From Rhodocyclales bacterium (GTDB taxonomy: Bacteria; Pseudomonadota; Gammaproteobacteria; Burkholderiales; Rhodocyclaceae): a DNA stretch of 64,000 bases. Shown here in pieces: positions 46,351-64,000 of this stretch. Position numbers and translations under genes: made by a program. The stretch lies in the NCBI GenBank assembly GCA_016235165.1, contig JACRLX010000001.1, forward strand, positions 98,432-162,431. Direction: 5' to 3'. Below the pieces are notes generated by a model. It was not told the origin of the DNA. It saw nothing but the letters and a program-made list of their open reading frames with translations, and ran no database searches. The first letter of the stretch is position 1. Every line of letters starts with the position of its first letter.

Positions 46351-46995
46351 TCAGTTCGAGGCCTTGACGGCCGGGGCAACGACTACATCCCCACCCTTGG
46401 CACCAGGCACGGCGCCACGGATCATCAGCAATTGACGGGCTTCATCGATGCGAACCACTTCGAGGTTCTGCGTCGTACATGCCTCATCGCCGAGATGGCC
46501 AGCCATGCGCTTACCCGGGAAAACGCGACCCGGATCCTGAGCCATGCCGATCGACCCGGCCGAGTTGTGCGAAACCGAGTTGCCGTGTGAAGCGCGGTTC
46601 GAGGAAAAGTTGTGGCGAACGATTGCGCCGGCGAAGCCCTTGCCTATCGAGGTACCACTGACGTCGACCTTTTGCCCGACGCTAAAGATATTGGCAGCGA
46701 CCACGTCCCCCGGCTTGAAGCCAGGCAGTTGATCGACGCCAACGCGAAATTCCTTCAATACCTCGCCAGCCTCGACTCCAGCCTTTGCGAGGTGCCCCGC
46801 GGCAGCCTTATTGACACGACTGGCGCGACGCTTACCGAAAGTCACCTGAACGGCGGCATAGCCATCCACTTCAGGCGTCTTTATTTGTGTGACGCGATTA
46901 TTCGACACATCGACAACAGTCACCGGAATGGACGAACCATCCTCGGCAAACACGCGCGTCATGCCGACCTTGCGTCCTACAAGGCCCAGACTCAT
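46351..46995 (-). CDS. rplC: 50S ribosomal protein L3
   Basis: 214-residue assembly initiator near the peptidyl-transferase centre. [20 protein letters not shown] and [20 protein letters not shown] are typical of betaproteobacterial L3. Eighty-seven bases after rpsJ. Confidence 0.97.
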   Translation of the reverse strand: MSLGLVGRKVGMTRVFAEDGSSIPVTVVDVSNNRVTQIKTPEVDGYAAVQVTFGKRRASRVNKAAAGHLAKAGVEAGEVLKEFRVGVDQLPGFKPGDVVAANIFSVGQKVDVSGTSIGKGFAGAIVRHNFSSNRASHGNSVSHNSAGSIGMAQDPGRVFPGKRMAGHLGDEACTTQNLEVVRIDEARQLLMIRGAVPGAKGGDVVVAPAVKASN

Positions 46996-47082
46996 CTTGT
47001 TCTCCTAATCCCCGGCTGCGATTGGCCAGGCTCTGATACCGCAAAAACAATCACGGACGCGAACAAACGCGGCGCCCAGGAA

Positions 47083-47394
47083 TTACTGCAACTTGATCTC
47101 TACATCAACACCTGCAGGCAAGTCCAGCTTCATCAAAGCGTCGACCGTCTTGTCGGTCGGGTCGATGATGTCCATCAGGCGCAGGTGGGTACGAATTTCA
47201 AACTGATCGCGCGAGGTCTTGTTGACGTGCGGCGACCGCAATACATCAAAACGCTCAATTCGCGTTGGCAGGGGTACGGGGCCACGAACAACAGCGCCAG
47301 TGCGCTTTGCCGTATCGACAATCTCAAGGGCCGACTGGTCGATCAGGCGATAGTCGAAGGCCTTGAGGCGAATGCGAATTTTCTGGTTTTGCAT
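47083..47394 (-). CDS. rpsJ: 30S ribosomal protein S10
   Basis: 103-residue head protein that also acts as the NusE partner of NusB in antitermination. [20 protein letters not shown] and [18 protein letters not shown] are diagnostic. First gene of the S10 operon, behind a terminator-like hairpin after tuf. Confidence 0.98.
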   Translation of the reverse strand: MQNQKIRIRLKAFDYRLIDQSALEIVDTAKRTGAVVRGPVPLPTRIERFDVLRSPHVNKTSRDQFEIRTHLRLMDIIDPTDKTVDALMKLDLPAGVDVEIKLQ

Positions 47395-47429
47395 TGGTGT
47401 TCCTTAAAGAGCAATGAAGCTTGAATCGC

Positions 47430-47458
47430 GAAAAGGGCGAGATTCTATCGCCCTTTTC
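47430..47458 (-). terminator. Terminator-like hairpin between tuf and rpsJ
   Basis: GAAAAGGGCGA (47430-47440) pairs with TCGCCCTTTTC (47448-47458), 11 bp, loop of 7. The 3' side contains four U bases on either strand, so termination is probably partial or complete at the end of the str operon before rpsJ. Confidence 0.7.
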
Positions 47459-47480
47459 ACCGCATTGCAAGAGAACGCGA

Positions 47481-48439
<959 letters not shown>

Positions 48440-48472
48440 GTCCTGTTTCCTTAAAGAACGATTGTCGGGCTG

Positions 48473-50566
<2,094 letters not shown>

Positions 50567-50679
50567 TTGATTTACCTGCCTTATCTAAACCAAACCGCCA
50601 TGAGGCCTCGTTGGACGAAGCGACAGGGCGGCGGACGAAAAACGAAAGTCTCGCCGGAACCGACGAGACACGCTACTGC

Positions 50680-51150
50680 TTAGAAACGGAAATGCGAGAA
50701 GGCCTTGTTGGCTTCCGCCATGCGATGTACTTCCTCGCGCTTTTTCATTGCCGCACCACGCCCTTCGGCCGCCTCCATGAGCTCGGCAGCCAAGCGCTGC
50801 CCCATGGATTTCTCGGAGCGCTTGCGTGCCGCCTCACGCAGCCAGCGCATGGAAAGTGCCATGCGGCGGGCAGGACGGACCTCGACAGGAACCTGATAGT
50901 TGGCGCCACCGACGCGACGGCTCTTGACCTCGACCAGCGGCTTGACGTTGTTGACGGCAAGCGAAAAGACCTCCAGAGGATCTTTTCCGCTCTTGGTCTG
51001 GATCTGCGCAAACGCACCATAGATGATTCGCTCGGCGACCGACTTCTTGCCGCTGTCCATCAACACGTTTACAAACTTGGAAAGGTCGACGCTGCCAAAC
51101 TTGGGATCGGGCAGGATATCGCGCTTGGGTACTTCACGACGACGTGGCAT
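50680..51150 (-). CDS. rpsG: 30S ribosomal protein S7
   Basis: 156-residue nucleator of the 30S head; in E. coli also the repressor of the str operon. [20 protein letters not shown] and [20 protein letters not shown] are canonical. Seventeen bases after rpsL. Confidence 0.98.
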   Translation of the reverse strand: MPRRREVPKRDILPDPKFGSVDLSKFVNVLMDSGKKSVAERIIYGAFAQIQTKSGKDPLEVFSLAVNNVKPLVEVKSRRVGGANYQVPVEVRPARRMALSMRWLREAARKRSEKSMGQRLAAELMEAAEGRGAAMKKREEVHRMAEANKAFSHFRF

Positions 51151-51167
51151 GGTATCTCCTTATGGCC

Positions 51168-51545
51168 TCAGGCAGCTTTCGGGCGCTTGGCGCCATACTT
51201 GGAACGGCTTTGCTTGCGATCCTTGACGCCCTGCGTGTCAAGACTGCCGCGCACGATGTGGTAACGAACACCCGGCAAATCCTTTACTCGACCACCGCGA
51301 ATCAGTACAACAGAGTGTTCCTGCAGGTTATGCCCTTCGCCTCCGATGTACGAGATAACCTCGAATCCATTCGTCAGCCTCACTTTGGCAACCTTGCGCA
51401 ACGCAGAGTTAGGTTTCTTTGGCGTGGTGGTGTAAACCCGGGTGCAAACCCCACGGCGGGCCGGGCTGCTGCCCAGAGCGGGAACCTTGCTCTTCGAGAT
51501 CGGCGCTTGCCGTCCCTTGCGCACTAGTTGATTGATGGTGGGCAT
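51168..51545 (-). CDS. rpsL: 30S ribosomal protein S12
   Basis: 125-residue decoding-site protein. [16 protein letters not shown] keeps Lys43 and [13 protein letters not shown] keeps Lys88, the wild-type streptomycin-sensitive residues. First gene of the str operon, 100 bases after rpoC with a terminator between. Confidence 0.98.
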   Translation of the reverse strand: MPTINQLVRKGRQAPISKSKVPALGSSPARRGVCTRVYTTTPKKPNSALRKVAKVRLTNGFEVISYIGGEGHNLQEHSVVLIRGGRVKDLPGVRYHIVRGSLDTQGVKDRKQSRSKYGAKRPKAA

Positions 51546-51587
51546 GTGCTAGTCCTGATTGCGGTGCTAATCGCTATGAAATTTAAG

Positions 51588-51620
51588 AAAAACCGGCCCC
51601 TCCTGGGGCAAAGAGGCCGG
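51588..51620 (-). terminator. Rho-independent terminator after rpoC
   Basis: On the minus strand CCGGCCTC pairs with GAGGGGCCGG-type sequence (51620-51593) and TTTTT follows (complement of 51592-51588). It lies 26 bases after the rpoC stop and separates the rpoBC and str transcripts; only 40 or so bases remain for a separate rpsL promoter, so read-through is also likely. Confidence 0.8.
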
Positions 51621-51645
51621 ATTATAGATTGATGGTGTCTCAGCG

Positions 51646-55860
<4,215 letters not shown>

Positions 55861-55885
55861 GTGATTTTCTCCAGTGGGCCGCGGA

Positions 55886-59956
<4,071 letters not shown>

Positions 59957-60075
59957 GGTGGCTCCGTTCAGGATTCAGACGTCAAGGTCAAAAGACAGGA
60001 CTGGGGCAAACTGGTTCAGTACTCTCGTTTGACTTCCACATCGTTGGGAAGGGGTATTGCCGTTGCAGCAAGCAC

Positions 60076-60108
60076 AAAAGCGGGTTGGCGGCAAAGCCGC
60101 CAACCCGC
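60076..60108 (-). terminator. Attenuator-type hairpin between rplL and rpoB
   Basis: A perfect 13-bp stem, GCGGGTTGGCGGC with its complement at 60096-60108, around a 3-base loop, followed on the minus strand by TTTT. It lies 13 bases after the rplL stop. Like the rplL-rpoB attenuator of E. coli it should lower rpoBC transcription compared with rplJL. Confidence 0.85.
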
Positions 60109-60121
60109 GATCGGGCCGCGA

Positions 60122-60502
60122 TTACTTGACTTCGACCTTGGCGCCGGCGTCCTCGAGCTGCTTCTTGAGGGCTTCCGCGTCGGCCTTCGGAATGGCTTCC
60201 TTGACGGGCTTCGGCGCGCCGTCGACCAGATCCTTGGCTTCCTTGAGGCCCAGGCCAGTGGCGGCACGAACCACCTTGATGACCTCGACCTTCTTCTCGC
60301 CAGCGGCCAGCAGGACGACCGTGAACTCGGTCTTCTCTTCGGCGGCCGGGGCGGCGCCACCGGCGGCCGGAGCGGCGACGGCAACAGCCGCGGCAGCGGC
60401 GGATACGCCGAACTTCTCTTCCATTTCCTTGATCAGTTCGGACAGTTCGAGAACGGTCATGCCGGCGATGGCATCGAGGATTTCAGCTTTGCTAACAGCC
60501 AT
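60122..60502 (-). CDS. rplL: 50S ribosomal protein L7/L12
   Basis: 126-residue stalk protein that recruits GTPase factors; several copies bind L10. N-terminal dimerisation helix, Ala-rich hinge (about 36-56) and the C-terminal [20 protein letters not shown] and [19 protein letters not shown] are standard. Confidence 0.98.
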   Translation of the reverse strand: MAVSKAEILDAIAGMTVLELSELIKEMEEKFGVSAAAAAVAVAAPAAGGAAPAAEEKTEFTVVLLAAGEKKVEVIKVVRAATGLGLKEAKDLVDGAPKPVKEAIPKADAEALKKQLEDAGAKVEVK

Positions 60503-60543
60503 GATTACTACTCCTGAATGAATGATTGAATCGGTAAAGCGAA

Positions 60544-61068
60544 TTACGCAGCCTCTTTGGCGTCGCGCACGGCAGCAAGGCCCCGGACGAACTTCGTCGG
60601 GATCTCGTTGAGCGTGCGGACGAACTGGGCGATCGGTGCCTGCATGGTGCCGAGGAGCTTGGACAACAGCTCCTCGCGGCTCGGCATCGTCGCCAGCGCC
60701 TTGACTCCAGCTGCGTCCATGACGTAGTTGGGCATTGCGCCGGCCTTGATGGCGAGCTTGTCATTACCCTTGGCAAAGTCGTTCAGCAGCTTGGCGGCAG
60801 CCACCGGATCCTTGGAAATTCCATAGATCAGGGGGCCGACAAGCTTGTCCGACAGGCCTTCGAAGGCCGTGCCGGAAAGGGCACGACGAACCAGGGTATT
60901 TTTCACGACACGCAGATACACACCGGACTTGCGGGCGTTGGCCCGCAGGTTGGTGAGATCGACCACTTCGAGACCACGGTACTCGGCGACGATGATCGAC
61001 TGGGCATTCGCGACTTCCGCGGATACCTCGGCGACTACCGTCTTCTTGTCGTCAAGATTGAGACTCAC
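60544..61068 (-). CDS. rplJ: 50S ribosomal protein L10
   Basis: 174-residue stalk base that binds L12 dimers and 23S r[23 protein letters not shown] and [20 protein letters not shown] are canonical. GTG 61068 is chosen because AGGAG stands 6 bases upstream; a TTG at 61074 abuts the ribosome-binding site. Confidence 0.97.
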   Translation of the reverse strand: MSLNLDDKKTVVAEVSAEVANAQSIIVAEYRGLEVVDLTNLRANARKSGVYLRVVKNTLVRRALSGTAFEGLSDKLVGPLIYGISKDPVAAAKLLNDFAKGNDKLAIKAGAMPNYVMDAAGVKALATMPSREELLSKLLGTMQAPIAQFVRTLNEIPTKFVRGLAAVRDAKEAA

Positions 61069-61287
61069 GGTCAACTCCTAGTCAAACTCCAGGCCGAAAG
61101 TCGGCACTGGCAACACGGCGACCTTCATTCAGGAAACTGCAAATTCCTTCATCGGGTAACGCCATCTACGCCGGCGGTCGCGACCATGCTCCGTCGCTTC
61201 CATTAAGCCCTCGCGGGCACCTGCGGTCTTTGATAACCTGCCGCGCCTTTCGCCAAACCGCGCGAAGGACACGACAGCCCAAAGTTC
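61069..61287 (-). promoter_or_regulatory. rplJ leader region
   Basis: 219 bases without a gene between rplA and rplJ. In E. coli the matching leader is bound by L10(L12)4 to repress translation. Several GC-rich short stems are possible here (for example around 61170-61220), but I could not identify the binding motif with confidence. Confidence 0.45.
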
Positions 61288-61992
61288 TTACGCTTGCTGC
61301 GCCGACAGGCTGGCCTGATCGACGCGGACGCCGGCGCCCATGGTGCTGGACAGCGACACTTTTTTCAGATACTGGCCCTTGGATGCCGCTGGCTTGGCCT
61401 TCTGCAAGGCTTCGATCAGCGCCGTCAGGTTGGTCGTCAGCGAATCGACGCTGAACGAAGCGCGACCGATGGTGCAGTGGATGATGCCGGCCTTGTCGGT
61501 ACGGTACTGGACCTGACCGGCCTTGGCATTCTTGACGGCCGTCGTCACGTCCATGGTCACGGTGCCGACCTTGGGGTTGGGCATCAAGCCGCGCGGACCC
61601 AGAATCTGGCCCAGCGCGCCGACGACCTTCATGGCATCCGGCGTGGCGATCACGATGTCGAAATTCATGTTGCCGGCCTTGACTTCGGCGGCCAGGTCGT
61701 CGAAGCCGACCACGTCAGCTCCGGCGGTCTTGGCATCTTCCGCCTTGGCGCCCTGGGCGAACACGGCGACACGCACGGTCTTGCCGGTACCCGCCGGCAG
61801 CACCACGGAACCGCGCACCAGCTGGTCGGACTTCTTGGCATCGACGCCAAGATTGACGGCAACGTCGATCGATTCGTCGAACTTGGCCGTGGCGCATTCC
61901 TTGACCAGGTTGAGGGCATCGGCCAGCGGGTAAGCCTTGTTGCGATCGACCTTGGCCAGGACGGCCTGCACGCGCTTGGATTTCTTCGCCAT
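61288..61992 (-). CDS. rplA: 50S ribosomal protein L1
   Basis: 234-residue L1-stalk protein and, in many bacteria, repressor of rplKA. The conserved [16 protein letters not shown] and [20 protein letters not shown] are present. ATG 61992 lies 2 bases after the rplK stop. Confidence 0.98.
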   Translation of the reverse strand: MAKKSKRVQAVLAKVDRNKAYPLADALNLVKECATAKFDESIDVAVNLGVDAKKSDQLVRGSVVLPAGTGKTVRVAVFAQGAKAEDAKTAGADVVGFDDLAAEVKAGNMNFDIVIATPDAMKVVGALGQILGPRGLMPNPKVGTVTMDVTTAVKNAKAGQVQYRTDKAGIIHCTIGRASFSVDSLTTNLTALIEALQKAKPAASKGQYLKKVSLSSTMGAGVRVDQASLSAQQA

Positions 61993-61994
61993 GA

Positions 61995-62426
61995 TCAGAG
62001 GCCCTCCACGGTAATGCCCATGCTGCGGGCGGAACCCGCGATGGTGCGCACGGCGGCTTCGAGGTCGGCCGCCGTCAGATCCTTCATCTTGGCCTTGGCG
62101 ATTTCCTCGGCCTGGGCCTTGGTGATCTTGCCGACCTTGTCGGTATGGGGCTTGGGCGATCCCTTGGTGATGCCGGCGGCCTTCTTGATCAGGATCGTCG
62201 CCGGCGGCGTCTTCATCACGAAGGTAAAGCTCTTGTCCGCAAAGGCGGTGATCACCACGGGAATCGGCAGGCCGGGCTCCAGACCTTGCGTCTGGGCGTT
62301 GAAGGCCTTGCAGAATTCCATGATGTTGAGGCCGCGCTGGCCGAGTGCCGGGCCGATCGGGGGCGAGGGGTTGGCCTTGCCTGCCGGCACCTGCAGCTTG
62401 ATGTAACCGATTATCTTCTTTGCCAT
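61995..62426 (-). CDS. rplK: 50S ribosomal protein L11
   Basis: 143-residue protein of the GTPase-associated region, needed for stringent response by Rel[21 protein letters not shown] and [20 protein letters not shown] are diagnostic. Confidence 0.98.
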   Translation of the reverse strand: MAKKIIGYIKLQVPAGKANPSPPIGPALGQRGLNIMEFCKAFNAQTQGLEPGLPIPVVITAFADKSFTFVMKTPPATILIKKAAGITKGSPKPHTDKVGKITKAQAEEIAKAKMKDLTAADLEAAVRTIAGSARSMGITVEGL

Positions 62427-62547
62427 GTCTGGCTCCTGTTTTGGGTGAGTCGTAACGCGCGTTCAAGCGGCCCCACGGCCAATCTACTGACGCTCCTCGT
62501 TGCCGCGAACCTGCACGCTGCCAGCCGCCACGGCGCGGCCTAAAAAC

Positions 62548-63081
62548 CTAGGCCTTCTCGACCTGTGCGAACTCCAGCTCCACCGGCGTGGCGCGACCGA
62601 AAATGGTCACCGATACACGCAGACGGCTCTTTTCGTAATTGACTTCCTCGACGTTGCCGTTGAAGTCGGTGAACGGGCCTTCCTTGATGCGCACCATCTC
62701 GCCAACCTCGAACAGCACCTTGGGCCGCGGCTTTTCGACGCCGTCCTGCACCTGTTGCATGATCTTGTTGACTTCCTTTTCGGAGATCGGCGTCGGCTTG
62801 GTCGAGGTGCCGCCAACGAATCCGGTGACCTTGGGCGTGCTCTTGACCAAATGCCATGAGTCGTCGTCCATGTCCATCTCGACCAAGACATAACCCGGAA
62901 AGAATTTCCGCTCGGAAATGCTCTTCTGGCCGTTTTTCATTTCGACGACCTCTTCGACCGGAACCAGCACCTGGCCGAACTTGTCCTGCATCCCGGCGCG
63001 GTTGATGCGCTCGAGCAGGGCACGCTGTACGGACTTCTCGAATCCGGAATAGGCGTGAACGACATACCAGCGTTTTGTCAT
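62548..63081 (-). CDS. nusG: Transcription elongation/antitermination factor NusG
   Basis: 177-residue factor with an N-terminal NGN domain ([20 protein letters not shown]) and a C-terminal KOW domain ([21 protein letters not shown]). It binds RNA polymerase and links to Rho or S10. The ATG at 63081 overlaps the secE stop (TAATG), showing translational coupling. Confidence 0.98.
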   Translation of the reverse strand: MTKRWYVVHAYSGFEKSVQRALLERINRAGMQDKFGQVLVPVEEVVEMKNGQKSISERKFFPGYVLVEMDMDDDSWHLVKSTPKVTGFVGGTSTKPTPISEKEVNKIMQQVQDGVEKPRPKVLFEVGEMVRIKEGPFTDFNGNVEEVNYEKSRLRVSVTIFGRATPVELEFAQVEKA

Positions 63082-63431
63082 TATTTCTTCCAGCCCAGAA
63101 CCAGGTCGTAAAGAACCCATTCAAGGGTTTTGTCCGTCAGCCAAAGCACGATGGCCATCACCAGCACGAATGCGAACACGATGCCGGTGGTTTGCATGGT
63201 TTCCTTGCGCGAGGGCCAGACAACCTTCTTGGTCTCGACCACCGCCTCCTGACTGAAGTCGAAGAAACGCTGGCCCGGCGCCGTGAACCAGGCTACCGCG
63301 GCGCCAGCTCCCAATCCGGCAAGCACGGACAGCACGCGCAGGATCATCGCCTTGTCGCCAAGAAGGTAGAAACCCGCCACGCCGGCAGCCACAAGCAACA
63401 ACGCCAGCATGAACTTCAATTTGTCGGCCAT
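63081..63431 (-). CDS. secE: Preprotein translocase subunit SecE
   Basis: 116-residue membrane protein of the SecYEG channel with three helices ([20 protein letters not shown], then a second of about 20, and the conserved [17 protein letters not shown] leading to the third), like the E. coli form. Confidence 0.96.
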   Translation of the reverse strand: MADKLKFMLALLLVAAGVAGFYLLGDKAMILRVLSVLAGLGAGAAVAWFTAPGQRFFDFSQEAVVETKKVVWPSRKETMQTTGIVFAFVLVMAIVLWLTDKTLEWVLYDLVLGWKK

Positions 63432-63469
63432 AAACTATTATTCTGCTTCGCGCAAAGGCTTCAATTCGT

Positions 63470-63545
63470 TGGCAGGGGCAGAGGGAATCGAACCCCCAAC
63501 CTGCGGTTTTGGAGACCGCCGCTCTGCCAATTGAGCTATACCCCT
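63470..63545 (-). tRNA. trnW: tRNA-Trp (CCA anticodon)
   Basis: A 76-base cloverleaf with encoded 3' CCA. Acceptor AGGGGTA pairs with TGCCCCT; the D arm has AGCTCAATTGGCAGAGC, the anticodon loop CTCCAAA with CCA at 63510-63512, and the T arm GGGGGTTCGATTCCC. Its place between tuf and secE is conserved in proteobacteria. Confidence 0.97.
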
Positions 63546-63560
63546 GCGGCAGAGACTACA

Positions 63561-63590
63561 GGGCGACACCCCGTTTCCGGAGTGCCGCCC
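63561..63590 (-). other. Stable hairpin with GAAA tetraloop between tuf and tRNA-Trp
   Basis: GGGCGGCACTCCG and CGGGGTGTCGCCC pair over 13 positions with two G-U wobbles around a GAAA loop. No T run follows, so it more likely protects or guides processing of the tuf and tRNA transcript than terminates it. Confidence 0.5.
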
Positions 63591-63611
63591 AACTCTCAAA
63601 GCTGCGCCTGA

Positions 63612-64000
<389 letters not shown>

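Overview
The window reads as chromosomal DNA from a high-GC betaproteobacterium. The gene orders gpmA-envC-ctpA-moeB, glyA-nrdR-ribD and secY-infA-rpmJ-rpsM, the cysI-DUF934-cysH-cysD-cysN operon and the zinc-type S4 and L36 proteins all fit that class. A Rhodocyclales-like placement is my inference only. I see no transposase, integrase, phage gene or CRISPR array.

Layout. (1) 1-8490 is housekeeping: the end of gpmA, envC, ctpA, a small unknown gene and moeB on the plus strand, then a membrane protein, ribD, nrdR, glyA and a histidine phosphatase on the minus strand. (2) 8594-19496 is an organic-acid island. It holds a sigma54 enhancer-binding protein, a CoA-transferase behind a complete-looking sigma54 promoter region, a FadR-type repressor with two identical operators, a TRAP transporter (dctQ-dctM-dctP), and a 775-residue protein joining a cyclic-nucleotide-binding domain, an acetate-kinase domain and a PduL phosphotransacylase domain. 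(3) 19621-25882 is mixed: a methyltransferase, a membrane spermidine-synthase-like protein, a two-domain methyltransferase protein, pmbA, darP and a TIGR02647-like protein. (4) 25971-33147 is assimilatory sulfate reduction: cysB, a TauE/TSUP permease, cysI, DUF934, cysH, cysD and cysN. (5) 33211-64000, all minus strand, is the ribosomal and RNA polymerase super-cluster, read in transcription order as tuf (cut by the window end), tRNA-Trp, secE, nusG, rplKAJL, rpoBC, rpsL, rpsG, fusA, a broken tuf, the S10 operon, the spc operon and the alpha operon to rplQ.

How the parts work together. The island can import a small carboxylate (TRAP), exchange CoA between acids (CoA-transferase) and interconvert acyl-CoA and acid plus ATP through acyl phosphate (fusion protein). 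Two regulators and an apparent cyclic-nucleotide sensor sit on these steps. The sulfur cluster turns sulfate into sulfide through an APS-type CysH; no cysJ flavoprotein subunit lies in the window.

The strongest leads are the tripartite acyl kinase with altered active-site loops, the sigma54 control region, the paired TGGTCTGACCA operators, and the broken tuf gene. The break in that tuf gene falls at exactly the same tuf position as the last base of the window, which points to an assembly break at a repeat.
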